Shown: piece after piece, positions 1-4,396 of the stretch
Numbering within the stretch: position 1 is the stretch's first letter
Layout of the letters: each line of letters begins with the position of its first letter
Origin: a bacterium
GTDB taxonomy: Bacteria > Verrucomicrobiota > Kiritimatiellia > UBA8416 > CAMZLY01
DNA length: 6,265 nt
Assembly (NCBI GenBank): GCA_030632465.1
Contig: DAOVUR010000114.1
Location: 1-6,265, forward strand
Reading direction: 5' to 3'
Notes under the pieces: model-generated
Told to the model about the DNA's origin: nothing
Databases searched by the model: none
Seen by the model: the letters and a program-made list of their open reading frames with translations, nothing else
Translations under genes and position numbers: made by a program

Positions 1-294
1 CCGAAAGATGCACCTTCGAATTTGGTGATTGCTGGACGTTATGTTCTAACGCCTGAAATATTTGACTGTATTGATCGTACAGCACCTGGCAAGAATAATG
101 AGATTCAGCTTACCGATGCTATGGAGTTGTTGCTGAAAGAGCGTGCGATGTATGGATTACGCTTTGAGGGGCGTCGTTATGACCTCGGTAATAGGCTAGA
201 TTTTCTTAAGACGAATATAGAGTTTGCTCTTATGCGTGATGATCTTAAAGAAGGAATGGAAGAGTTTATCAAAGAGCTTGCTGCGAAGATGTAG
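1..294 (+). CDS. galU: UTP--glucose-1-phosphate uridylyltransferase, C-terminal part (5' end outside window)
   Basis: The frame is open from base 1 to a TAG at 292-294, giving the last 97 residues of a protein that is normally about 290-300 residues, so roughly the N-terminal two thirds lie upstream. The visible part matches the end of the GalU/GtaB family. GRYVLTPEIFD at residues 12-22 is the family block following the sugar-phosphate site. EIQLTDAM at 34-41 is the conserved acidic segment. RRYDLGNRLDFLKTNIEFAL at 58-77 corresponds to the YD.G..LG....E.. block near the C-terminus. The enzyme makes UDP-glucose from UTP and glucose-1-phosphate in the cytosol, feeding exopolysaccharide, LPS or glycogen-type pathways. 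The fold is a nucleotidyltransferase with a Rossmann-like core, and the catalytic N-terminal part is not visible. No downstream gene is close enough to be clearly co-transcribed; a 248-bp palindrome-rich spacer follows. Confidence 0.93.
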   Translation, partial: PKDAPSNLVIAGRYVLTPEIFDCIDRTAPGKNNEIQLTDAMELLLKERAMYGLRFEGRRYDLGNRLDFLKTNIEFALMRDDLKEGMEEFIKELAAKM

Positions 295-322
295 CAGGAA
301 TCATGATTGATTGCGAAGCCGA

Positions 323-349
323 GGGTTTAATACCCCGTAGCTTGCTGCG
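323..349. repeat. Small adjacent hairpins with a GCTTGC core (left flank of palindromic element)
   Basis: GGGT (323-326) can pair with ACCC (332-335). Immediately after it, CGTAGC (336-341) can pair with GCTGCG (344-349) across a TT loop, with one G-T wobble. The GCTTGC core of the second hairpin is repeated in the hairpin at 454-474. There is no T-run, so these do not look like a terminator for galU. They resemble REP-type extragenic palindromes, but this is an inference from structure only. Confidence 0.5.
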
Positions 350-355
350 TCATGA

Positions 356-444
356 ATTGTAGGGCTGGAACGGCTGAGGTACGATGCCTTCCAGCCAGGC
401 CCGGCGGGAAGGTTTCGCAAGCTCAACCGTTCCAGCCCTACAAT
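356..444. repeat. 89-bp palindromic element with 23-bp terminal inverted repeats
   Basis: The left arm at 356-378 (starting ATTGTAGGGCTGGAACGG) is the reverse complement of the right arm at 422-444 at 22 of 23 positions; the only mismatch is C374 against A426. Inside, CCTTCC (387-392) pairs with GGAAGG (407-412), so the whole unit can fold as a long stem with an inner hairpin. It contains no ORF or T-run and shows no obvious target-site duplication. It fits a non-autonomous MITE or a large REP/BIME-like intergenic repeat. It sits between galU and the sugar kinase and would be transcribed by galU read-through. Confidence 0.75.
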
Positions 445-453
445 AAATAGATA

Positions 454-474
454 CCTTCGGGGCTTGCCCCGAGG
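454..474. repeat. Hairpin with GCTTGC core (right flank of palindromic element)
   Basis: CGGGGC (458-463) pairs perfectly with GCCCCG (466-471) over a TT loop, and the stem extends with T457-A472 and CC-GG (454-455 with 473-474) around a one-base bulge. It shares the GCTTGC apex with the hairpin at 336-349 on the other side of the palindrome. The bases after it (AGCATCATTTG) include no real T-tract, so intrinsic termination is unlikely. Confidence 0.5.
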
Positions 475-532
475 AGCATCATTTGTTGTAGTATGTTTGG
501 GGAAACCCTTTGTTGATTAGTATATAAAAAGT

Positions 533-536
533 GGAG
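533..536 (+). promoter_or_regulatory. Shine-Dalgarno GGAG that decides the kinase start
   Basis: GGAG lies 6 bases before the ATG at 543, an optimal distance. A longer reading frame beginning with GTG at 531 would contain this GGAG within its own first codons and has no ribosome-binding site upstream (the preceding bases are TATATAAAAA). The ATG at 543 is therefore preferred. Confidence 0.7.
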
Positions 537-542
537 TTAGAA

Positions 543-1622
543 ATGAGTATTGAGTTTAGACAGGATTGTGATTATTCGTTATTGGTGGCAACAAGTATGG
601 GTGTACGCTTAACAGCTACGAATGGACAGCCTATGCATAGTAGCAGTAACTTTTTTATGCAGGCGACTAGTGCTGAGTCTAATGTGGCTAGTATCTCTTC
701 GTATTTGGGTCTGCCTACAAAGGTTCTAACAACTTTTGTTAAGGATAGTCCTATTGCACGTTTTATTAAGGATGATCTGGCTGGTCGTCATATGGCGTAT
801 GAAGGTAAAGATGTTGAACAGGGTGATCCTTGGGGATATCGTCATCAGTTTAACTTGGCTGATAGTGGCATTGGTTCCCGTGGACCGCGTGTTCAAAATG
901 ACCGTGCTGGTGAGGTTGGCCGTACTCTTAGTGTTGATGATTTTGATCTCGATCGTATTTTTGGTGAAGAGGGTGTACGGATTATTCATCTTTCAGGTCT
1001 GATTGCTGCACTTTCTCCTGAAACAGGAAAATTCTGTCTGGAGCTTGCACGTGCTGCAAATAAGTATGGTACTCGCGTCTCCTTTGACTTGAATCATCGT
1101 GCTTCATTCTGGATCAATCGTGAAGAAGAGCTTGCAGCGATCTTTAAGGAGATAGCAAGTGTGTCCGATATCCTTATTGGTAATGAAGAAGATTTTCAGC
1201 TCTGCCTTGGTATTGAAGGACCAGAGGCTGGTGGCGAAGATCTTGCTGCAAAGATCGAGGGATTCAAAGGTATGATCAATCGTGTGAAAGAGGCATATCC
1301 TAATGCTTCTGTTTTCGCTACTACATTGCGTGAAGTTGTAAGTGCAAATGCCCATCGTTGGGGTGCTATTGTTGCTGAAGGTGATAATTGGCATGTGGTA
1401 GAACCGCGTGAGATTGGCGTGATGGATCGTATTGGTGGCGGTGATGGTTTTGTTGGCGGTATGCTCTATGCAATTCTTAAAGACTGGGCACCAGAAAAGT
1501 GGATTCAGTTTGGTTGGGCTTCCGGTGCATTTGTGACAACGCTTCTTACTGATTATGGTCAGCCTGCAGATGAAGATCAGATCTGGAGTATCTGGGCTGG
1601 TAATGCTCGCGTTCAGAGATAG
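543..1622 (+). CDS. kdgK: PfkB-family sugar kinase, probable 2-keto-3-deoxygluconate kinase
   Basis: 359 residues from the ATG at 543, ending with TAG. It is a ribokinase-fold cytosolic kinase that transfers phosphate from ATP to a sugar or sugar acid. The C-terminal PfkB signature is clear: DRIGGGDGFVGGML at 295-308, with D301 as the expected catalytic base and GGG as the anion hole. The substrate lid and pocket region around ATSAESNVASISSYLGLPTK (41-60) keeps the NVA of signature 1. Segments typical of 2-keto-3-deoxygluconate kinases are GPRVQNDRAGEVGRT (114-128), SFDLNHRASFW (180-190), GNEEDFQLCLGI (213-224) and HRWGAIVAEG (271-280). KDG kinase makes KDG-6-phosphate, which an aldolase splits to pyruvate and glyceraldehyde-3-phosphate during pectin, alginate or uronate catabolism. 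No aldolase or uronate gene is in the window, so the substrate is inferred from sequence resemblance. Length is slightly above the usual 310-340. It appears monocistronic, ending in a strong terminator at 1696-1733. Membership of PfkB is secure; the exact substrate is less so. Confidence 0.85.
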   Translation: MSIEFRQDCDYSLLVATSMGVRLTATNGQPMHSSSNFFMQATSAESNVASISSYLGLPTKVLTTFVKDSPIARFIKDDLAGRHMAYEGKDVEQGDPWGYRHQFNLADSGIGSRGPRVQNDRAGEVGRTLSVDDFDLDRIFGEEGVRIIHLSGLIAALSPETGKFCLELARAANKYGTRVSFDLNHRASFWINREEELAAIFKEIASVSDILIGNEEDFQLCLGIEGPEAGGEDLAAKIEGFKGMINRVKEAYPNASVFATTLREVVSANAHRWGAIVAEGDNWHVVEPREIGVMDRIGGGDGFVGGMLYAILKDWAPEKWIQFGWASGAFVTTLLTDYGQPADEDQIWSIWAGNARVQR

Positions 1623-1631
1623 CTTGAAATT

Positions 1632-1659
1632 AATTACGAATTACGAATTATGAATTACG
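1632..1659. repeat. Tandem heptamer array, 4 x AATTACG
   Basis: Four head-to-tail 7-bp units lie at 1632-1638, 1639-1645, 1646-1652 and 1653-1659; the third reads AATTATG and the others AATTACG. The array begins 10 bases after the kinase stop codon and precedes its terminator, so it would be part of the mRNA 3' untranslated region. Confidence 0.85.
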
Positions 1660-1695
1660 GTTGAGAAGCTGTTGATTATGGATTCGGAATGAAAT

Positions 1696-1733
1696 AAAAA
1701 GCCAGATTGCAGTAGTTGCAGTCTGGCTTTTTT
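1696..1733 (+). terminator. Strong rho-independent terminator, probably bidirectional
   Basis: AAAAAGCCAGATTGCA (1696-1711) pairs with TGCAGTCTGGCTTTTT (1717-1732) across a 5-base loop, with a single G-T wobble. On the plus strand the GC-rich stem is followed by a run of T (1728-1733), ideal for ending the kinase transcript 74 bases after its stop codon. The A-tract on the left gives a T-run on the opposite strand, so the same hairpin can also stop transcripts coming from efpL, which converges on it from the right. Confidence 0.92.
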
Positions 1734-1780
1734 CGTGTGAGGGTCTGGGAGTGTGTGAGGCTTCGCGTCGCAGTATAAAT

Positions 1781-1859
1781 AAAGGGTGAAGATTTAAACT
1801 GTGCGCTCTGAAAATAGTTTGCCAGAATCATTTTCGCTCTACGGTGCTGTGCGCTATTT
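1781..1859. repeat. Degenerate intergenic module, copy 1
   Basis: Three blocks occur in the same order as in 2014-2083: AAAGGGTGAA (1781-1790), CTCTGAAAAT (1806-1815) and a 24-bp block at 1836-1859 beginning GCTCTACGGTGC. The last block matches the second copy at 22 of 24 positions. The blocks are separated by unrelated spacers of different length. A partial third occurrence (AAAGGGTAAA, then ACGGTGCGCTA) lies at 1861-1887. No coding content was recognised. Confidence 0.7.
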
Positions 1860-1900
1860 AAAAGGGTAAAGGGAAAACGGTGCGCTATGAAGGGCTTTAC

Positions 1901-1927
1901 CACGAATCTCACGAATTACACGAATCT
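1901..1927. repeat. Tandem nonamer array, 3 x CACGAATNN
   Basis: Three 9-bp units at 1901-1909 (CACGAATCT), 1910-1918 (CACGAATTA) and 1919-1927 (CACGAATCT). Short CACGAAT-type strings of this kind are something I recall from intergenic DNA of several environmental bacterial groups, but I cannot verify that here. Function is unknown. Confidence 0.8.
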
Positions 1928-1950
1928 GTGCGGTGTGTTGCTCGGCGGTG

Positions 1951-2000
1951 ATGGCTTTTATTTGTTTGTCTCGTAAACTCGACAAGCAAATGCACGCCAT
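1951..2000. repeat. 50-nt stem-loop between convergent genes
   Basis: An inner stem of 11 pairs joins 1960-1970 (ATTTGTTTGTC) to 1981-1991 (GACAAGCAAAT), with one G-T wobble and a 10-base loop. An outer stem of 5 pairs joins ATGGC (1951-1955) to GCCAT (1996-2000). There is no T-run after it on either strand, so it is not a standard terminator. It could be an mRNA 3'-end structure protecting the efpL transcript or a REP-like palindrome. Confidence 0.6.
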
Positions 2001-2013
2001 GCAGGCATCTTTT

Positions 2014-2083
2014 AAAGGGTGAATTGAACGCTGAACTCTGAACGATGAATTCTGAAAATGCTCTACGGTGCGGTGCGCTACTT
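2014..2083. repeat. Degenerate intergenic module, copy 2, containing a TGAA heptamer array
   Basis: This is the second copy of the module at 1781-1859: AAAGGGTGAA at 2014-2023, CTGAAAAT at 2052-2059, and the 24-bp block at 2060-2083 that differs from copy 1 at two positions. In place of the copy-1 spacer it carries five units starting with TGAA at exact 7-bp spacing (2025, 2032, 2039, 2046, 2053). It ends 27 bases before the efpL stop codon. Confidence 0.7.
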
Positions 2084-2084
2084 G

Positions 2085-2104
2085 ACAGGCTCGAGGCCTG
2101 TTTT
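2085..2104. other. Hairpin immediately after efpL, weak terminator candidate
   Basis: ACAGGC (2085-2090) pairs with GCCTGT (2096-2101) over a TCGAG loop. On the plus strand it is followed by only four T (2101-2104). On the minus strand, the direction of efpL, it lies 10 bases past the stop codon but has no U-tract, so it may serve as a transcript-stabilising 3' stem rather than a terminator. Confidence 0.4.
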
Positions 2105-2110
2105 ACTTGG

Positions 2111-2677
2111 TTATACGCGGCCGAGGAATTTGCCTGTTTCGGTATCAACTTTAATGATCTCTTCGTTGGCGAGATACTCGGGAATTTGCACAATGAGCCC
2201 CGTTGACATTGTTGCTGGTTTTGTGCGGGCTGTCGCTGATGCGCCTTTCATTGATGGTGATGTTTCTGTTATCTGGAGTATGGCTACAGGCGGAAGTTCT
2301 ATACCGAGTACTTTATCATCAGACACTAGGGATTTAAGACCTTCCATATCTTCTGTGATATATAGACGCACATCGCCTACCTCGTTTTCTGTCAGTTGGA
2401 TTTCTTCGTATGTTTCGCTATCCATAAAGACGTATTCACCTTGGTTTTCGTAGGAAAATTGTACTTCGCGGCGTTCAAAGTCTATATCAGGGAAGCTCTG
2501 ATCGCCTTTGCAACTTTTATCAACTTTGTTGTGTGTCACTAGGTTTCTAAAGCGCATGCGGTATAGACTAGCTCCGCCTCTGGCTGTTGGGGTTGAAATG
2601 CTTAACGTCTCTAGAACGTGTGGTGTATTATCAATGCCGATGATGCTGCCTTTTTTTAAATCGCATGCTTTTGCCAT
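2111..2677 (-). CDS. efpL: Elongation factor P-like protein (EfpL/YeiP type)
   Basis: 188 residues, the normal EF-P length, with all three domains: KOW-like domain I (about 1-65), OB domain II (about 66-125) and C-terminal OB domain III (about 130-188). Domain III carries the EF-P signature in KPATMSTGLIVQIPEYL (153-169), preceded by KGASATAR (144-151). It is the YeiP/EfpL paralogue rather than canonical EF-P because the tip loop that reaches the peptidyl-transferase centre reads STPTARGGASLYRMR (28-42). Arg33 stands where canonical EF-P has a modifiable lysine or arginine in a PGKG-type loop; E. coli YeiP has SPTARGAATLYK at this place. The protein binds the ribosome between the P and E sites and relieves stalling at proline-containing motifs. 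The start is supported by AGGAG at 2684-2688, 6 bases upstream. It is transcribed alone, convergent with kdgK and divergent from the acyltransferase operon. Canonical EF-P, if present, is elsewhere in the genome. Confidence 0.93.
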   Translation of the reverse strand: MAKACDLKKGSIIGIDNTPHVLETLSISTPTARGGASLYRMRFRNLVTHNKVDKSCKGDQSFPDIDFERREVQFSYENQGEYVFMDSETYEEIQLTENEVGDVRLYITEDMEGLKSLVSDDKVLGIELPPVAILQITETSPSMKGASATARTKPATMSTGLIVQIPEYLANEEIIKVDTETGKFLGRV

Positions 2678-2697
2678 CTTTTTCTCCTGTAGATTTG

Positions 2698-2724
2698 GTT
2701 ATATATATAAATTCAGGGTGTCAA
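2698..2724 (-). promoter_or_regulatory. Candidate sigma-70 promoter for efpL
   Basis: On the minus strand a perfect TTGACA -35 box (2719-2724) is followed after 15 bases by TATAAC (2698-2703), close to the TATAAT -10 consensus, within an alternating TA tract. It lies 10-36 bases before the AGGAG ribosome-binding site. The 15-bp spacer is shorter than the preferred 17, so the exact -10 within the TA tract is uncertain. Confidence 0.5.
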
Positions 2725-2845
2725 TATAGTGGATATGGGCAGAATGAGAAAGGATATTTGCCGCGAATGTAGGAATAAAAATTTGCTGGCAAAATATGTG
2801 CGTATTGCGTAGCATGTTTGTTTAACGGAAAAGAGAGTAAATATT

Positions 2846-3685
2846 ATGAAGAGTAGACAATATTTAGAAATACTTAAGGAAACAGGAGTCTATAAAACTG
2901 ATCCTAATTCCCCTGTTAGATTGTTGGATAGGTTGTTTGGAAAGTCTGACGTTTGGTTTTACCTACGATTATATACGATTTTGTATAAGGCTACGCATGT
3001 TGCAAAGACACCTGGACGTTATACCGATGATGAATGGATGAATACAACCAGTAATATTATATCTTTGGTTGAAGGGTGTGGAGGCAAGGTTCATATAGAA
3101 GGTAACGAGGAGTTTTTGAAATGCGATACACCTAAGGTTATTGTTGCAAATCACATGTGCCTACTTGATACAATGATTTTGCCGCCTATGTCGCTTATCG
3201 ATCGCCATGGGACTATGATTATTAAAAGAAGTTTATGGGATCAGCGTTTCTTTGGACGGTTGATGAAGGAAGTTGGGGCTATTCCTGTTGACCGTGTGAA
3301 TCCGCGTGATGACCTAAAAGTGGTTATGACAGAGGGGAAGAAGGCGTTGGAAGCGGGAAATAATATGGTGATCTACCCGCAGTCTACGCGTGCTGCAGCA
3401 TTTAATCCGGAGAAGTTTAATACGCTAGGTGTTAAGCTAGCTACACGTGCCGGCGTTAAGATTATGCATATAGCAATAAAGGTGTATTTTGAGGGGATAG
3501 TTAATAATATGAAAGATATTGGGCCACTTGATCGTAGTAAGGTTATAAGATTACGCTTTGGGCCACTGTTATCGCCAGACAAGAGCAACTCACGGGAAGT
3601 GCATGCTGAATGTGTAAGTTTTATCAGTAGCACATTGAAAGAGTGGGGCGGCAAAATTAAAGAAAAACAATCGAAAAAACGATAA
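2846..3685 (+). CDS. PlsC-like 1-acyl-glycerol-3-phosphate acyltransferase family protein
   Basis: 279 residues. It belongs to the lysophospholipid acyltransferase (PlsC) superfamily, which transfers a fatty acyl group from acyl-ACP or acyl-CoA to a lipid acceptor at the inner membrane. Catalytic block I is NHMCLLD at 102-108 (HX4D, H103 and D108). Block II is GAIPVDR at 144-150. Block III, normally FPEGTRS, is YPQSTRAAAF at 177-186, so the Glu-Gly that helps hold the acceptor phosphate is replaced by Gln-Ser while Arg182 remains. Block IV is VKIMHIAIK at 204-212, where PlsC proteins usually show a proline-containing VPV. The N-terminal 95 residues are mostly amphipathic (DVWFYLRLYTILYKAT, 35-50) and could associate with the membrane, but no clear transmembrane helix or signal peptide is present. 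The C-terminus is strongly basic (KIKEKQSKKR). A purine-rich AAGAGAG (2831-2837) serves as ribosome-binding site. The next gene starts 18 bases downstream, so the two are probably co-transcribed. Acyltransferase membership is firm; the natural acceptor is not established. Confidence 0.85.
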   Translation: MKSRQYLEILKETGVYKTDPNSPVRLLDRLFGKSDVWFYLRLYTILYKATHVAKTPGRYTDDEWMNTTSNIISLVEGCGGKVHIEGNEEFLKCDTPKVIVANHMCLLDTMILPPMSLIDRHGTMIIKRSLWDQRFFGRLMKEVGAIPVDRVNPRDDLKVVMTEGKKALEAGNNMVIYPQSTRAAAFNPEKFNTLGVKLATRAGVKIMHIAIKVYFEGIVNNMKDIGPLDRSKVIRLRFGPLLSPDKSNSREVHAECVSFISSTLKEWGGKIKEKQSKKR

Positions 3686-3703
3686 TATAAATAGGGGATA
3701 ATA

Positions 3704-4102
3704 ATGATACCAGATCTACAGTCTAGCTTGATATGTGATGATGTACGGCAGGAGCGAAATGGTAAATTCATGTTGATAGGGCTTTTTGATGTGATTGGTG
3801 TACCAAAGTTTCCTATGGTTTTTCAGAGGTTATGTCTTGTTAATCGTTGGTGTTGTGGTGAGGGTGAGTTTGAACAGCATAGTAGAATCCTACAGCCTGA
3901 TGGGGTGACGCCTGTAGTGGATGGAAAGGTTGTTACTGTTAAGCTTGCTGGTAGTGAGGCTTCGGCAACGAGTGTTGAGTTTTTTATGAATGTTAAGTTT
4001 GAGATACCTGGAACCTACTGGATTGAAGTTCTGTTGAATGATGATCTTAAATTACGCTATCCTTTAAGGGCTAATAAAACTGAGCAGCCAGCGGGCAACT
4101 AA
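3704..4102 (+). CDS. Conserved small protein of unknown function (DUF6941-like)
   Basis: 132 residues with a good ribosome-binding site (AGGGGA at 3693-3698) and only 18 bases after the acyltransferase stop, so it is probably in the same operon. The N-terminal stretch IPDLQSSLICDDVRQERNGKFMLIGLFDVIG (2-32) matches my recollection of a family listed as DUF6941, whose members begin with a CDDVR..NGK..L.G.F pattern; this name is from memory and unverified. The predicted structure is a small beta-sandwich-like protein: alternating strands such as FMLIGLFDVI, KVVTVKL, FFMNVKFEIPGTYWIEVLL and KLRYPL, the FEIPGTYWIEVLLND part resembling the end of an immunoglobulin-like fold. There is no signal peptide or membrane segment, so it should be cytosolic. 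Conserved-looking cysteines are C11, C45, C51 and C52. No catalytic motif is evident and no function is proposed. Confidence 0.8.
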   Translation: MIPDLQSSLICDDVRQERNGKFMLIGLFDVIGVPKFPMVFQRLCLVNRWCCGEGEFEQHSRILQPDGVTPVVDGKVVTVKLAGSEASATSVEFFMNVKFEIPGTYWIEVLLNDDLKLRYPLRANKTEQPAGN

Positions 4103-4237
4103 GAGCGGTAGTAAAATACCGAATATATAGTAGTGATGATGGATGAGTTAGCCTCTGTTATGGTGCGAAATGGCAAAAACAAGTAGATATAGAGTGGTTT
4201 GTTGTAATTATCGCTATTTTTGTAGAAATAGAGGGTG

Positions 4238-4252
4238 TTAACAAATTGTTAA
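4238..4252. promoter_or_regulatory. Perfect 15-bp palindrome, operator-like
   Basis: TTAACAAATTGTTAA is a perfect inverted repeat of two 7-bp arms around A4245. A related half-site, AACTGTTAA, follows at 4254-4262. Symmetrical AT-rich sites of this size are typical of dimeric regulator operators, but no regulator gene is in the window and the site lies almost 380 bases upstream of the next start codon. Chance occurrence in AT-rich DNA is possible. Confidence 0.35.
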
Positions 4253-4296
4253 TAACTGTTAAAAACTTTCCTGATAAGCAAAAACGTAAACAATTG

Positions 4297-4320
4297 GCTA
4301 TAAATCAGTTAGCTTTTTTT
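4297..4320 (+). terminator. Weak rho-independent terminator candidate for the acyltransferase operon
   Basis: GCTA (4297-4300) pairs with TAGC (4310-4313), extendable by a G-T wobble, and is followed at once by seven T (4314-4320). The T-run is good but the stem is only 4-5 pairs, so termination would be inefficient. It lies about 195 bases after the stop of the DUF6941-like gene and is the only T-run hairpin before the next gene. Confidence 0.4.
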
Positions 4321-4396
4321 GTAATTTTCTGATAAATGGTTGTCATGCGCCTGCTGCATCGAAAAATGATCGTATGTCTCTGTGTTGCAGGATGTT

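Noticed and set aside
531..542. Longer kinase start at GTG 531
   Set aside because: The GGAG ribosome-binding site lies inside this extension, and nothing suitable precedes the GTG, so ATG 543 is the better start.
726..1394. Open frames overlapping the kinase in other frames (736-1002 plus; 726-989 and 1104-1394 minus)
   Set aside because: They lie wholly inside a well-supported PfkB gene, have low-complexity or hydrophobic runs typical of out-of-frame translation, and match no family.
1632..2059. CRISPR array
   Set aside because: The repeat units are 7-9 bp, directly abutting, with no spacer sequences and no cas genes nearby.
1676..2193. Two minus-strand open frames across the convergent spacer (1676-1912, 1909-2193)
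   Set aside because: They cover the terminator and tandem repeats, the second also runs into efpL, and the peptides look like translated repeats; there is no family resemblance.
2282..2294. Pro-Pro motif inside EfpL itself (ELPPV, residues 127-131) as a possible self-regulatory stall site
   Set aside because: EF-P proteins, including the E. coli one, commonly carry a Pro-Pro at this position, so it is not a distinctive feature of this gene.
2058..2729. Plus-strand frames antisense to efpL (2058-2453, 2508-2729)
   Set aside because: The minus-strand EF-P-like protein has unmistakable motifs over the whole length, so these are its shadows.
2969..3771. Minus-strand frames within the acyltransferase operon (2969-3154, 3373-3771)
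   Set aside because: They are opposite a gene with intact catalytic motifs and show no conserved features.
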